A DNA stretch of 53,925 bases from an uncultured Croceitalea sp. Its GTDB lineage: Bacteria; Bacteroidota; Bacteroidia; Flavobacteriales; Flavobacteriaceae. Below, one piece after another: positions 28,357-37,311 of the stretch. Position numbers and translations under genes: made by a program. Position 1 is the first letter of the stretch. Each line of letters starts with the position of its first letter. Under the pieces are notes generated by a model, which worked only from the letters and a program-made list of their open reading frames with translations, was not told the DNA's origin and ran no database searches. The stretch is from NCBI GenBank assembly GCA_937926215.1, contig CALEYA010000018.1:1-53925 (forward strand), in the 5' to 3' direction.

Positions 28357-31300
28357 ATGAGAACAAGACTTAATGGAATCTTAACGCTTTTTATGGCGTT
28401 TCTCGTGCATTTTGCATTTGCACAGGACAAAACGATTTCAGGTACGGTTACAGACCCAGATGGTCTGCCGTTGCCTGGGGTTAATATTGTCGTTGAAGGT
28501 ACCTCTAATGGTACCCAAACGGATTTTGATGGATTGTACTCCATCACCGCTAGTCCGGGTCAAACCCTACTATTCAGTTACATTGGACAGAAAGATGTTC
28601 GACGGACTGTTGGGGCGGAGGCAGTGATCAATGTACAAATGCAAGAGGATGCGCAAGCTCTTGATGAAGTGGTTGTAACCGCCTTAGGTATTAAAAGGGA
28701 AAAGAAAGCGTTAGGTTACGCAGTATCAGAGGTTGGCCAAGAATCTTTGGAAAGTAGGTCAACAGGAGATGTTGGTAGAGTCCTAAATGGTAAAGTAGCT
28801 GGATTACAGATTACCAACCAAAGTGGTTTGGCGGGTTCGGGCACGAACGTGGTAATTCGTGGTTTGAGTTCCTTTAGCGGAAGTAACCAAGCACTTTTTA
28901 TTGTAGATGGCGTGCCATTCAATGCAGGCACAAATGCAGTATCTTCATCGACGAACAATAACGATAACAGGAACAGTTTTCTAGAAGGGAATTCCGGATC
29001 CAGTAGATTTTTAGATTTGGATCCGAACTCCATTGAAAGTGTTAACGTACTTAAAGGTTTAGCAGCAGCCAACTTATACGGTTCTTTAGGCCGTAATGGA
29101 GTTATTTTAATTACTACCAAGGGAGGTAGTAGTGCCGGAAAAGGTCCTAAGAAAACCGAAATTACGGTTAACAGTTCTTTCTTTTTTGATGAAATTTCCA
29201 ATTTACCGGAGTACCAAAACGAATTTGGTAACGGGGGTGACCAGTTGTTTCAACCGTTCTTCAGTAATTATGGTTCAAGCTTTAGAAGGGACAACGTGGC
29301 CAGTTTTGAAAACGATCCAGGTGTGCGAAATAGTGACCAAACCATTCCGCACCCTTTTTCCCAGTTCGATAGTCAGGCTTTAAGGGATGCTTTTCCAGAA
29401 TTTCAGAATGCCCGCTTAGCGTATATACCTTATAATAATGTAGAAGGGTTCTTTAGAAGAGGGGGTACCGCATCGACAAATGTAAACTTTAGAAAATCCT
29501 CGGAGGATGGTAAAACTTCTTTCAACCTAAACTATGGTAATTTGCAACAGACCGGTTTTACGCCAGGTAACGGGGTAACCAGAAATACGTTTGGCGTAGG
29601 AGGTAGAGCGGAACTTAGCAATAAATTTACGGTAAATGGTACCATTAACTTTGCACGCACCAACTTTAGGTCGCCCCCTGTAGCGGCTGCTTTAGGTGGT
29701 ACTGCTTCCGGCACACAGAGTTCGTCCTTATTTTCAAATTTATTTTTTACTCCTCGTAGTGTGGATTTGTTAGGGCAACCCTTCCAAAACCCGTTAACAG
29801 GTGGAAGCGTATTTTATAGAACGGGCAATGATATTCAAAATCCACTATGGACAGCGAACAATGCGGGAGTATCCCAAAGAACCAACCGTATTTTTGGTCA
29901 GGCTCAGGTTTCTTATGCCATAAATGATAACTTAAACCTATCCTATAGGGCTGGTTTGGATTTCTCTACGGAGTTCAACACCAACTTCCAAAACCGTGGC
30001 GGTATTGATGGTGGGGCCCGTCTGCAAACAGGTATATTGCAAACATTCACCAATGACAATACTATCTTCGACCACAACTTAGTGTTGACCGGTCAATATG
30101 AACTGAGCAGTCAGATTGGTTTCAATTTTACTGCTGGTGGTACCACCAGACGTGAATTGTTTGAAAGAAATGGGGCAAATAGTGATGGCCAGCAAGAATT
30201 TGGGGTGTTAAGACATTTTAACTTTGCAAATACCTTACCCATTCAGTTAACTACAGAGCGAAATATTGCTGGATTGTATGGCCAAGCTGAAGTCGATTAT
30301 GACGACTGGATATTTTTAACACTAGCAGGTCGTAACGATTGGGTATCAAACTTTGACATCGCTAATAGAAGTATCTTTTACCCCAGTGCCAGTGTCTCTT
30401 TCTTGCCTACCCAAATTATCGATGGCTTAAAGGGTAACGTTTTGAACTATCTTAAAGTTAGAGGTGGTATTGGAACCTCTGCCAACTTTGAAACTCAATC
30501 TGCTTTCCCCGTGGCAACCATTGTTAATCAAAATGTGCAGGATTTTCAGGATGACTCCGGAAATAACCTGGTAAGTCAACAACTCGGGGGCACACTTGGT
30601 AATCCAAATCTTCAACCTGAGACCTTAAGGGAAATCGAAGTTGGGATCGAATCCAGATGGTGGGACAACCGCATCAATTTGGATGTATCCCTATTTAGTA
30701 GGGTAACCAACGATTTGATCATACAACAGCCTCTAGACCCTGCAACAGGTTTCTTACAAACCAACACCAATATTGGTGAGGTTACCAATGATGGTATCGA
30801 AGTTGCTTTGGGCGTGGACATCTTCAGAGCCAAAGACTCTGGAGGGTTTAGCTGGAATTCTTCTGTGAATTTCACTGCACTTGACCCTGTGGTCACGGAT
30901 TTGGGACAAGAGACCGAACAAATTATATATTCCGGTTTTAGTAATTTAGGAAATGCCGCCATTGAAGGAGAGCCTTTGGGTGTGTTATTTGGAACACGTA
31001 TAGAGCGGGATGATAGTGGCAATTTAATTGTCGATTCCAGGGGAGACTACCAGTCGGCAACTGAGGACGGTATCATTGGAGATCCCAATCCCGACTTTAC
31101 CGCCAACTTCATAAATACCATCTCCTACAAAAACTTTACGTTAAACTGGCAAATAAATTACCAACAGGGGGGTGATATCTCTTCATCAACTATTGGCTCG
31201 CTATTGGCAAGGGGTGTTACCGAGGATACTGTAGATCGATTAGGGTCTTTTATCCTACCGGGGGTTAACGTAACCAGAGACGGTGACGGAAACATAACAT

Positions 31301-31650
31301 CCAGTACACCAAATACTACCCAGATAAGTGGATTTGATCTTTACTTCAGAAACCTCTCTGGATTCTTCGGAAAGCGTGAAGCTGCAGTTTATGATGCCAC
31401 ACACATTCGTTTACAGGAAGCTTCCTTGGCCTATTCGTTGCCACAGAAATTCTTGGACAGAACACCTTTTGGAAATTTGACATTTACAGTTTCTGGACGT
31501 AACTTGTTTGTAGAGGCGTTTAATACTCCAGATGGTATTAATTTTGATCCTAATGTTAACGGATTGGGTGTAGGTAACGGATCTGGATTTGACTTTTTGG
31601 CAGGACCTGCCTCTAGAAGCTACGGATTTGGGGTTAAGGCAACGTTTTAA
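28357..31650 (+). CDS. SusC/RagA-family TonB-linked outer membrane protein
   Basis: 1097 residues. A signal peptide (residues 1-23, ending HFAFAQ) is followed by a CarboxypepD_reg-like domain (~25-98: ISGTVTDPDGLPLPGVNIVV, GTQTDFDGLYSI, FSYIGQ). A TonB-box-like segment LDEVVVTALG (102-111), a plug domain (VLNGKVAGLQITNQSGLAGSG, VIRGLSSFSGSNQALFIVDG, VLKGLAAANLYGSLGRNGVILITTKGG) and a ~850-residue beta-barrel ending SYGFGVKATF complete it. Family members form the channel of surface nutrient importers with a SusD lid. It is cotranscribed with the susD-like gene 24 bases downstream. No CAZyme or regulator is adjacent, so the substrate is unknown. Confidence 0.95.
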   Translation: MRTRLNGILTLFMAFLVHFAFAQDKTISGTVTDPDGLPLPGVNIVVEGTSNGTQTDFDGLYSITASPGQTLLFSYIGQKDVRRTVGAEAVINVQMQEDAQALDEVVVTALGIKREKKALGYAVSEVGQESLESRSTGDVGRVLNGKVAGLQITNQSGLAGSGTNVVIRGLSSFSGSNQALFIVDGVPFNAGTNAVSSSTNNNDNRNSFLEGNSGSSRFLDLDPNSIESVNVLKGLAAANLYGSLGRNGVILITTKGGSSAGKGPKKTEITVNSSFFFDEISNLPEYQNEFGNGGDQLFQPFFSNYGSSFRRDNVASFENDPGVRNSDQTIPHPFSQFDSQALRDAFPEFQNARLAYIPYNNVEGFFRRGGTASTNVNFRKSSEDGKTSFNLNYGNLQQTGFTPGNGVTRNTFGVGGRAELSNKFTVNGTINFARTNFRSPPVAAALGGTASGTQSSSLFSNLFFTPRSVDLLGQPFQNPLTGGSVFYRTGNDIQNPLWTANNAGVSQRTNRIFGQAQVSYAINDNLNLSYRAGLDFSTEFNTNFQNRGGIDGGARLQTGILQTFTNDNTIFDHNLVLTGQYELSSQIGFNFTAGGTTRRELFERNGANSDGQQEFGVLRHFNFANTLPIQLTTERNIAGLYGQAEVDYDDWIFLTLAGRNDWVSNFDIANRSIFYPSASVSFLPTQIIDGLKGNVLNYLKVRGGIGTSANFETQSAFPVATIVNQNVQDFQDDSGNNLVSQQLGGTLGNPNLQPETLREIEVGIESRWWDNRINLDVSLFSRVTNDLIIQQPLDPATGFLQTNTNIGEVTNDGIEVALGVDIFRAKDSGGFSWNSSVNFTALDPVVTDLGQETEQIIYSGFSNLGNAAIEGEPLGVLFGTRIERDDSGNLIVDSRGDYQSATEDGIIGDPNPDFTANFINTISYKNFTLNWQINYQQGGDISSSTIGSLLARGVTEDTVDRLGSFILPGVNVTRDGDGNITSSTPNTTQISGFDLYFRNLSGFFGKREAAVYDATHIRLQEASLAYSLPQKFLDRTPFGNLTFTVSGRNLFVEAFNTPDGINFDPNVNGLGVGNGSGFDFLAGPASRSYGFGVKATF

Positions 31651-31674
31651 AGAACATATCTAAAATTGAAAGAA

Positions 31675-33363
31675 ATGAAAAGAATAATTTATTTAATAGT
31701 TGGGTTCGCACTGATTATACAAACGCAGTCCTGTGAATCAACGGAATTGGATATTACAGAAAACCCCAATGCCCTAAGCGCCCCTAATGTAGACGGCCTG
31801 TTTATTACCATCCAGGAAAACTTTGTCAGACATATAGCTGGCGGGGGTACCGGGGAAGACTTTTTTGCTGGTGCTGGTGGCGGTCTTGATCAAGATGGAA
31901 TGGACCTTACCAGAATTGGAAACTTTTTTGGACAATTGTATAATAATCAGCTTCTAGCAGCTGCACAAGATGAAGAATGGGACAATGCCTACAGAGGAGT
32001 TCTACAGCAGATTGAGGCTTTGATACCTCTGGCCGAAGAAGAAGGGCTTTCCAGACATGTGGCCATATGTAGGTTTATTCAGGCATATGTTTATACTTCC
32101 ATGGTTGATTTTTTCGGTGATATTCCGTTCAATGATGCTTTACAGGCGTCAGAAGGTATTTTTGCGCCAACCTTAACTCCGGGAGCCGATGTTTATGCAG
32201 CAGCTTTTGGGTTTTTGGATCAAGCGGACGCCAACTTTACCAACGCTACGACTCGGGATCCATTTATTGACTTGTTTTATGACAATGATTTTGATCGCTG
32301 GCAATTGGCAACCAACACTCTTCGTTTAAAATTGTTGGCACAGACCCGTTTGGTGGATGCCTCTGCGGAAGGACAGTTCAATGCGATTATCAATAGTGGC
32401 AACTACATCCAGGATACGGCCGATGATATGCAATTCCAGTGGGGTACAGGAACTGCTAATCCAGAAACCAGGAATCCGCGATATGTGGACGGGTATTCCG
32501 TAACAGGAGCCAATGATTATATTGCCAATTGGTATATGGAACGGATGATGCTGTCCAATGATCCTAGAATTCGTTACATCATTTATCGACAGACCAATGG
32601 GGTACCTAGTGCAGATCTTCCCGGCTTGCCTCCAGATGCTGGGCAATTGGGTTGTTCTGTGATTACCAATCCTCCTCCACATTATCTTGCTGGTGGATTT
32701 ACATTTTGTGCTTTGGACAACGGATATTGGGGACGTGATCATGGAAGTGAAGAGGGGATTCCCGCGGATAACTTTCTACGATCAACCTGGGGCGTTTATC
32801 CCTTTGGAGGACGTTTTGATGATTCTCGTTTCACAGGCGGCGGCCTGACAACAGGGGCTCAAGGAGCAGGTATAACTCCGATCCTAACTGCTGGTTTGGT
32901 CCAGTTTTTACAAGCTGAAATGGCTATGGCAGCTGGAAATGAAACAGGCGCAGGAATGCTTTTACAACAAGCTATAGCTACCCATATAGATAAAGTTATG
33001 AACTCTGGAATTGAAGACCCTGATGCCGATATGTCTTTGGCACCCACTGCGGACAACGTATCTGATTTCTTAGCAGCTGTAGATATGGATTTCCAAAATG
33101 CGAATACTATGGGTAGGTGGAATGTATTGGGAGAACAATTTATTTTGGCTAGTGTAGGTTTGGGTATTGATTCCTATAATTTTTATAGAAGATCGAATTT
33201 CCCTACCACCTTACAGCCCAATATAAATCAAAATCCGGGTACGTTCATGAATTCATTATTTTACCCTGCAAACTCGGTGAATACGAATAGCAATATTTCC
33301 CAAAAATCAAACAATGGTGAATTTGTCTTTTGGGACACCAATGGTACCCCACCTGCTAACTAA
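31675..33363 (+). CDS. SusD/RagB-like nutrient-binding outer membrane lipoprotein
   Basis: 562 residues from the ATG at 31675; the track starts at a TTG three codons earlier. The lipoprotein signal peptide MKRIIYLIVGFALIIQTQSC has its lipid-anchored Cys at residue 20. DITENPNALSAPNVDGLF and the following TPR-like helices (YRGVLQQIEALIPLAEEEG, AICRFIQAYVYTSMVDFFGDIPFNDAL) are typical of the SusD-like_2 group. The Leu-rich helical core and the C-terminal SVGLGIDSYNFYRRSNFP complete it. It caps the SusC channel and binds ligand at the cell surface. The partner is the preceding gene; the ligand cannot be predicted. Confidence 0.93.
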   Translation: MKRIIYLIVGFALIIQTQSCESTELDITENPNALSAPNVDGLFITIQENFVRHIAGGGTGEDFFAGAGGGLDQDGMDLTRIGNFFGQLYNNQLLAAAQDEEWDNAYRGVLQQIEALIPLAEEEGLSRHVAICRFIQAYVYTSMVDFFGDIPFNDALQASEGIFAPTLTPGADVYAAAFGFLDQADANFTNATTRDPFIDLFYDNDFDRWQLATNTLRLKLLAQTRLVDASAEGQFNAIINSGNYIQDTADDMQFQWGTGTANPETRNPRYVDGYSVTGANDYIANWYMERMMLSNDPRIRYIIYRQTNGVPSADLPGLPPDAGQLGCSVITNPPPHYLAGGFTFCALDNGYWGRDHGSEEGIPADNFLRSTWGVYPFGGRFDDSRFTGGGLTTGAQGAGITPILTAGLVQFLQAEMAMAAGNETGAGMLLQQAIATHIDKVMNSGIEDPDADMSLAPTADNVSDFLAAVDMDFQNANTMGRWNVLGEQFILASVGLGIDSYNFYRRSNFPTTLQPNINQNPGTFMNSLFYPANSVNTNSNISQKSNNGEFVFWDTNGTPPAN

Positions 33364-33376
33364 AAAATAACATAAA

Positions 33377-34285
33377 ATGAAATATTTTAAATTAATTTTA
33401 ATTTCTACGCTAGGATTCGTGTTTACGACTTCTTGCGAACCAGATGGAAATGTATTTATAGATGCAACTGATACCTTAGAATCCGGTATAGTTGTAAGAA
33501 CATTGTCCCTTACGGGAACTGCTTTTGATTTTTTCGATGTCCCAGCGGGCGAACTTGATGTAGACTTTGAAATCCAAGCACCAGAAGGTGATGAAGTCGC
33601 CGAGGTACGGATCTTTGGAGATTTCCAAGACAATACTTTTTTCGATTCAGAATTCAATACCAATGGAACCACCGCGGTTGATGAGACCTTGTTGCAAACG
33701 ATTGCGGCTTCCGAACTGACGGTAGGTCGTTTTGGATTCCCAACGGGAAATTTCTCCTTTACTTACCAAGAATTATTGGATGCCTTGAATCTTCAAAATA
33801 ACTTGGACACCGTTTTCAATTCTGACCAATTTGTTGTTCGTATTGAGGTCGAATTAACGGACGGAAGGGTATTTTCCAATGATGGGACCAATTCACCTTC
33901 TTTGGAAGATGGATTTTTTCTTTCTCCTTTTCGTTATTTTTCAACCATCGTTTGCCCTATTGTGGTAACCGGTGATATCACCATTGAGTTTGAGGACACC
34001 TTTGGAGATGGTTGGAACGGTGCTGCAATTGTTGTGGTCAGTGATGGTGAAGAATCTTCCTTTACATTAGATAATGGAGGATCAGGTTCCGTAACTTTCT
34101 CCATTCCCGACGCCGTTGCAACACAGAGCTTCTCATTTTCTGGCGGAAGTTTTGACGAGGAAGTGGGTTATGTTATAACTCGGGTTTCCGATGGCAGGGA
34201 ATTGGCTTCTTTCAGTCCATCTTCTGATGGTCCCCCGGACGGCCCTATAACTTTAGATACCGGTACAAATCCTTGTGTCCGTTAA
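33377..34285 (+). CDS. surface lipoprotein, third gene of the SusCD locus
   Basis: 302 residues. The signal peptide ends in a lipobox (FVFTTSC, Cys ~20). The region ~25-200 is acidic and beta-rich (VDFEIQAPEGDEVAEVRIFG), suggesting an Ig-like fold. The C-terminal ~100 residues contain EFEDTFGDGWNGAAIVVVSDGE, a D.FGDGWNG-type motif found in secreted beta-sandwich modules, then VTFSIP and SFSFSGGSFDEE. It follows susD by 13 bases and ends before a strong terminator. Its place matches SusE/SusF-type binding lipoproteins, but no specific similarity can be shown by eye. Confidence 0.75.
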   Translation: MKYFKLILISTLGFVFTTSCEPDGNVFIDATDTLESGIVVRTLSLTGTAFDFFDVPAGELDVDFEIQAPEGDEVAEVRIFGDFQDNTFFDSEFNTNGTTAVDETLLQTIAASELTVGRFGFPTGNFSFTYQELLDALNLQNNLDTVFNSDQFVVRIEVELTDGRVFSNDGTNSPSLEDGFFLSPFRYFSTIVCPIVVTGDITIEFEDTFGDGWNGAAIVVVSDGEESSFTLDNGGSGSVTFSIPDAVATQSFSFSGGSFDEEVGYVITRVSDGRELASFSPSSDGPPDGPITLDTGTNPCVR

Positions 34286-34306
34286 TAGCAAATTGATTAA
34301 CCTTAA

Positions 34307-34340
34307 AAAAGAGGCTGCCTTAAAAGGCAGCCTCTTTTTA
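34307..34340 (+). terminator. intrinsic terminator of the susCD operon
   Basis: GAGGCTGCCT and AGGCAGCCTC form a perfect 10-bp GC-rich stem with a 4-base loop, flanked by A and T runs (extending it to about 14 bp) and ending TTTTTA. It lies 20 bases after the stop of the third gene. The A-run on the left would also let it work for minus-strand transcripts. Confidence 0.92.
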
Positions 34341-34447
34341 GTTTAAAATCTATAAGTAGCCTTTCTCTGGAAATAATATTAGTTATTTAATTTCCCCCTT
34401 CTTAAAGGATGGTAATTATGAAAGTGATATAGCGACTATTTATGGTA

Positions 34448-34477
34448 TTGCATTTCAAGAATTAGAACCTACCTTTG
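34448..34477 (+). promoter_or_regulatory. rlmB promoter, near-leaderless
   Basis: TTG (34448-34450), a 19-base spacer and TACCTTTG (34470-34477) match the consensus exactly. The ATG of rlmB is only 9 bases beyond the -7 element, so the transcript start falls within a few bases of the start codon. Confidence 0.65.
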
Positions 34478-34485
34478 CTGCCATT

Positions 34486-35223
34486 ATGAAAGACAACCAA
34501 CTCATCTACGGGATACGAGCTGTTATTGAAGCAATAGAATCTAAAAAAAGTATTAACAAGCTCTTTCTTCAAAAAGGGCTCAAAGGGGATCTCTATAAAA
34601 GCCTGGAAACCCTTGTGAGAAAAGAGGGCATTCCGGTTTCTTATGTACCCCATGAAAAATTAGGTCGCCTTACCCCAAATAACCACCAAGGGGCAGTTGC
34701 CCAAATTTCCCCCGTGGTATTTCAAAATTTTGAACTACTAATGGAGGCTATTTTAAATAAAAAAGAAGCGCCATTAGTATTGCTTTTGGATCAAGTAACC
34801 GATGTTCGCAATTTTGGAGCTATCATCAGAACGGCCTCTTGCGCAGGGGTAGATGCCATAATCGTGCCGTCCGCCGGATCCGCCCCAATTACCAATGATA
34901 CCATAAAAACATCCGCAGGTGCAGCGTTTACGGTCCCTATAGCTAAAGTAAACCACTTAAAAGACGTCGTTTTCTATTTGCAGGCAAGCAATGTGCAAGT
35001 AGTTGGTGCTACGGAAAAAGCGAAGGACACTATTTACCCTATTGATTTTACGGTACCAACGGCAATTGTCATGGGCTCAGAAGAAAAGGGAATATCCCCT
35101 TCCTTACTTAAATTATTGGACAAAACGGCCAAGCTCCCTATTATGGGCGATATAGCTTCGTTGAACGTGTCGGTGGCCTGTGGTGTATTCCTATACGAAG
35201 CTATTAGGCAACGTATGGGCTAA
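34486..35223 (+). CDS. rlmB: 23S rRNA 2'-O-ribose methyltransferase, TrmH/SpoU family (RlmB)
   Basis: 245 residues. The N-terminal substrate-binding domain (LIYGIRAVIEAIESKKSINKLFLQKG) is followed by a SPOUT knotted methyltransferase domain with motif 1 DQVTDVRNFGAIIRTA, motif 2 IVMGSEEKGISP and motif 3 GDIASLNVSVACGVFLYEA. RlmB methylates G2251 of 23S rRNA in the P-loop; other TrmH members modify other sites, so the exact target is inferred. Its stop overlaps that of the convergent rhomboid gene by CTAA (35220-35223). Confidence 0.92.
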   Translation: MKDNQLIYGIRAVIEAIESKKSINKLFLQKGLKGDLYKSLETLVRKEGIPVSYVPHEKLGRLTPNNHQGAVAQISPVVFQNFELLMEAILNKKEAPLVLLLDQVTDVRNFGAIIRTASCAGVDAIIVPSAGSAPITNDTIKTSAGAAFTVPIAKVNHLKDVVFYLQASNVQVVGATEKAKDTIYPIDFTVPTAIVMGSEEKGISPSLLKLLDKTAKLPIMGDIASLNVSVACGVFLYEAIRQRMG

Positions 35224-35951
35224 TTCCCAGTCTCTGGTGGGTCTTTTTTATACTGGTAATTAATTTTTATTTGGGGTTCTTCCTCTTTTGGTAATTCGAT
35301 AAAATTCCCATGTTCATCAAAGTGTTTTAAAAAGTCATCTTCCTCTTCATTATAATCCTCCGCTTCCCATGCGTATTTTTTAGGTTTGGGAATTGGGGTT
35401 TTCACTATTTTGGCCAAAATAAGCCCTGTTATAAAGCCGGACAAATGACCCTCCCAGGAGATATTTTCCTCCACCGGAAAAATATACCATAACAGACCGC
35501 CATAAATAAATACGGTAGCCAAAGAAAGGGCAATCAATCTATAGTACTTTGTAAAAACCCCTTTAAAAAAAATAAAACTGGCCAGCACATAGATTATTCC
35601 GCTGGCACCGATATGATACGAATCCCGTCCTATTGCCCAGGTCAATAAACCGGAAAACAACAGCCCATATAGCAGCACTTTTACGGCGTTTCCCTTGTAA
35701 AAGTACGCCAGTGCAAGCGTGAGAATGGCCAAGGGTAAGGTATTGTTATACAAATGTGACAAGGACCCGTGGATAAAAGGGCTAAAAACCACACCTCTAA
35801 GTCCTACAAGTGTTCGGGGTTTAATACCAAAACTGTTATAACTCACTCCCAACTCCAACTCCAACCAGAAAACGGTCCAAATTAATAGGACCATAAATAG
35901 CGGTGCCAGAAGCATATTTAAGGAGAATTGAAAATAATTGTTTTCTTTCAT
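35220..35951 (-). CDS. rhomboid-family intramembrane serine protease
   Basis: 243 residues; I chose the ATG at 35951 (MKENNYFQF) over the upstream TTG. Six hydrophobic segments are visible. HGSLSHLYNNTLPL corresponds to the HxxxN region, IGASGIIY holds the catalytic Ser in GASG, and ISWEGHLSGFITG holds the catalytic His. Rhomboids cleave single-pass membrane proteins within the bilayer. The ~60-residue acidic tail after the last segment (EAEDYNEEEDDFLKHFDEHG) is cytoplasmic or periplasmic and of unknown role. Convergent with rlmB. Confidence 0.88.
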   Translation of the reverse strand: MKENNYFQFSLNMLLAPLFMVLLIWTVFWLELELGVSYNSFGIKPRTLVGLRGVVFSPFIHGSLSHLYNNTLPLAILTLALAYFYKGNAVKVLLYGLLFSGLLTWAIGRDSYHIGASGIIYVLASFIFFKGVFTKYYRLIALSLATVFIYGGLLWYIFPVEENISWEGHLSGFITGLILAKIVKTPIPKPKKYAWEAEDYNEEEDDFLKHFDEHGNFIELPKEEEPQIKINYQYKKDPPETGN

Positions 35952-36033
35952 TAGCAATTCCTATCGCAATTAGTTTACCATAAATCATAAAACGGTTAAA
36001 TTGTCATCTTCATATTTGTTTTACTTTTATACG

Positions 36034-37311
36034 ATGAACCAACCGTTAGCAGAACGCATACGACCTAAAACCTTGGAAGCATATATAAGCCAAAGTCATT
36101 TGGTTGGCAAAAGCGGTTCCCTTACCCATCAAATCAAAACCGGAATCATCCCTTCCTTAATTCTGTGGGGGCCACCGGGTACGGGTAAGACCACACTGGC
36201 CAATATCATAGCTACACAGAGTGAAAGGCCTTTTCATACCTTGAGCGCCATTAGTAGTGGTGTTAAAGACGTTAGGGATGTGATTGCCAAAGCGAAACAA
36301 AGTGGTGGACTGTTTACGGCAAAAAATCCCATTCTTTTTATTGATGAGATACATCGATTTAGCAAATCACAACAGGATTCCTTATTGGGTGCAGTTGAAA
36401 AAGGCTGGGTCACCCTTATTGGGGCAACTACGGAAAACCCTAGTTTTGAAGTAATTCCCGCATTGTTGTCCCGCTGTCAAGTATATATATTGAATCCCTT
36501 TTCAAAAGACGATTTGATTGCCTTGTTACACCGTGCGATAGCCACCGATGACATCTTGAAAAGTAAAAAAATAAAATTAAAGGAGACTGAGGCCTTGTTG
36601 CGTTTATCCGGAGGGGACGGCAGGAAATTGCTAAATATTTTTGAGTTGCTTATTAACAGTGAGAATACGACCACGGTTACCATCACTGATGAATTGGTCC
36701 TCAAAAAAGTCCAACAAAATACGGTCTTATACGATAAGACCGGTGAGCAACATTATGATATCATCTCCGCATTTATAAAATCCATACGCGGTAGCGATCC
36801 CAATGGTGCCGTTTACTGGCTGGCTAGAATGATCGAAGGAGGCGAAGATGTTAAATTCATTGCTAGAAGATTGCTCATTGCGGCTTCGGAGGACATTGGC
36901 AATGCCAATCCTACCGCCTTGGTCTTGGCAAACGCCACTTTCCAAGCGGTAACCACAATTGGGTATCCAGAAGCCCGCATTTTGCTTAGCCAATGCGCTA
37001 CGTACTTGGCCAGCTCCCAAAAAAGTAACGCCAGCTACGCCGCAATCAAAATTGCGCAACAAAAGGTGAAAGAAACTGGCGACCTGTCCGTGCCTTTGCA
37101 TTTGCGAAATGCCCCAACAAAACTAATGAAAGACTTGGGCTACGGGGACGGTTATGCCTATGCACACGATTATAACAACAGTTTTACGGACCAAGAATTT
37201 TTACCGGAATCCATCTCCGGGACTACCTTTTACCAACCCGGGAACAATACAAGGGAAAATCAGCTGAAAGATTTTCTTAAAAAAAGATGGAAAGACAAAT
37301 ACAACTACTAA
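36034..37311 (+). CDS. rarA: replication-associated recombination protein A (AAA ATPase)
   Basis: 425 residues from the ATG at 36034 (MNQPLAERIRPKTLEAYISQSHL); the track's earlier start is a TTG 11 codons upstream. Walker A is LWGPPGTGKTTLANIIA, Walker B is ILFIDEIHRF, and sensor 1 is GATTENPSFEV. The C-terminal MgsA tetramerisation region (DIISAFIKSIRGSDPNGAVYWLARMIEGGED, AASEDIGNANP) is complete. RarA/MgsA acts at stalled replication forks with SSB and RecQ-type helicases. Its stop overlaps the convergent gene by CTAA. Confidence 0.95.
   Translation: MNQPLAERIRPKTLEAYISQSHLVGKSGSLTHQIKTGIIPSLILWGPPGTGKTTLANIIATQSERPFHTLSAISSGVKDVRDVIAKAKQSGGLFTAKNPILFIDEIHRFSKSQQDSLLGAVEKGWVTLIGATTENPSFEVIPALLSRCQVYILNPFSKDDLIALLHRAIATDDILKSKKIKLKETEALLRLSGGDGRKLLNIFELLINSENTTTVTITDELVLKKVQQNTVLYDKTGEQHYDIISAFIKSIRGSDPNGAVYWLARMIEGGEDVKFIARRLLIAASEDIGNANPTALVLANATFQAVTTIGYPEARILLSQCATYLASSQKSNASYAAIKIAQQKVKETGDLSVPLHLRNAPTKLMKDLGYGDGYAYAHDYNNSFTDQEFLPESISGTTFYQPGNNTRENQLKDFLKKRWKDKYNY

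Noticed and set aside
28716-29201. 161-residue minus-strand ORF within susC
   Set aside because: Antisense shadow of the SusC plug region; no signal, motif or promoter.
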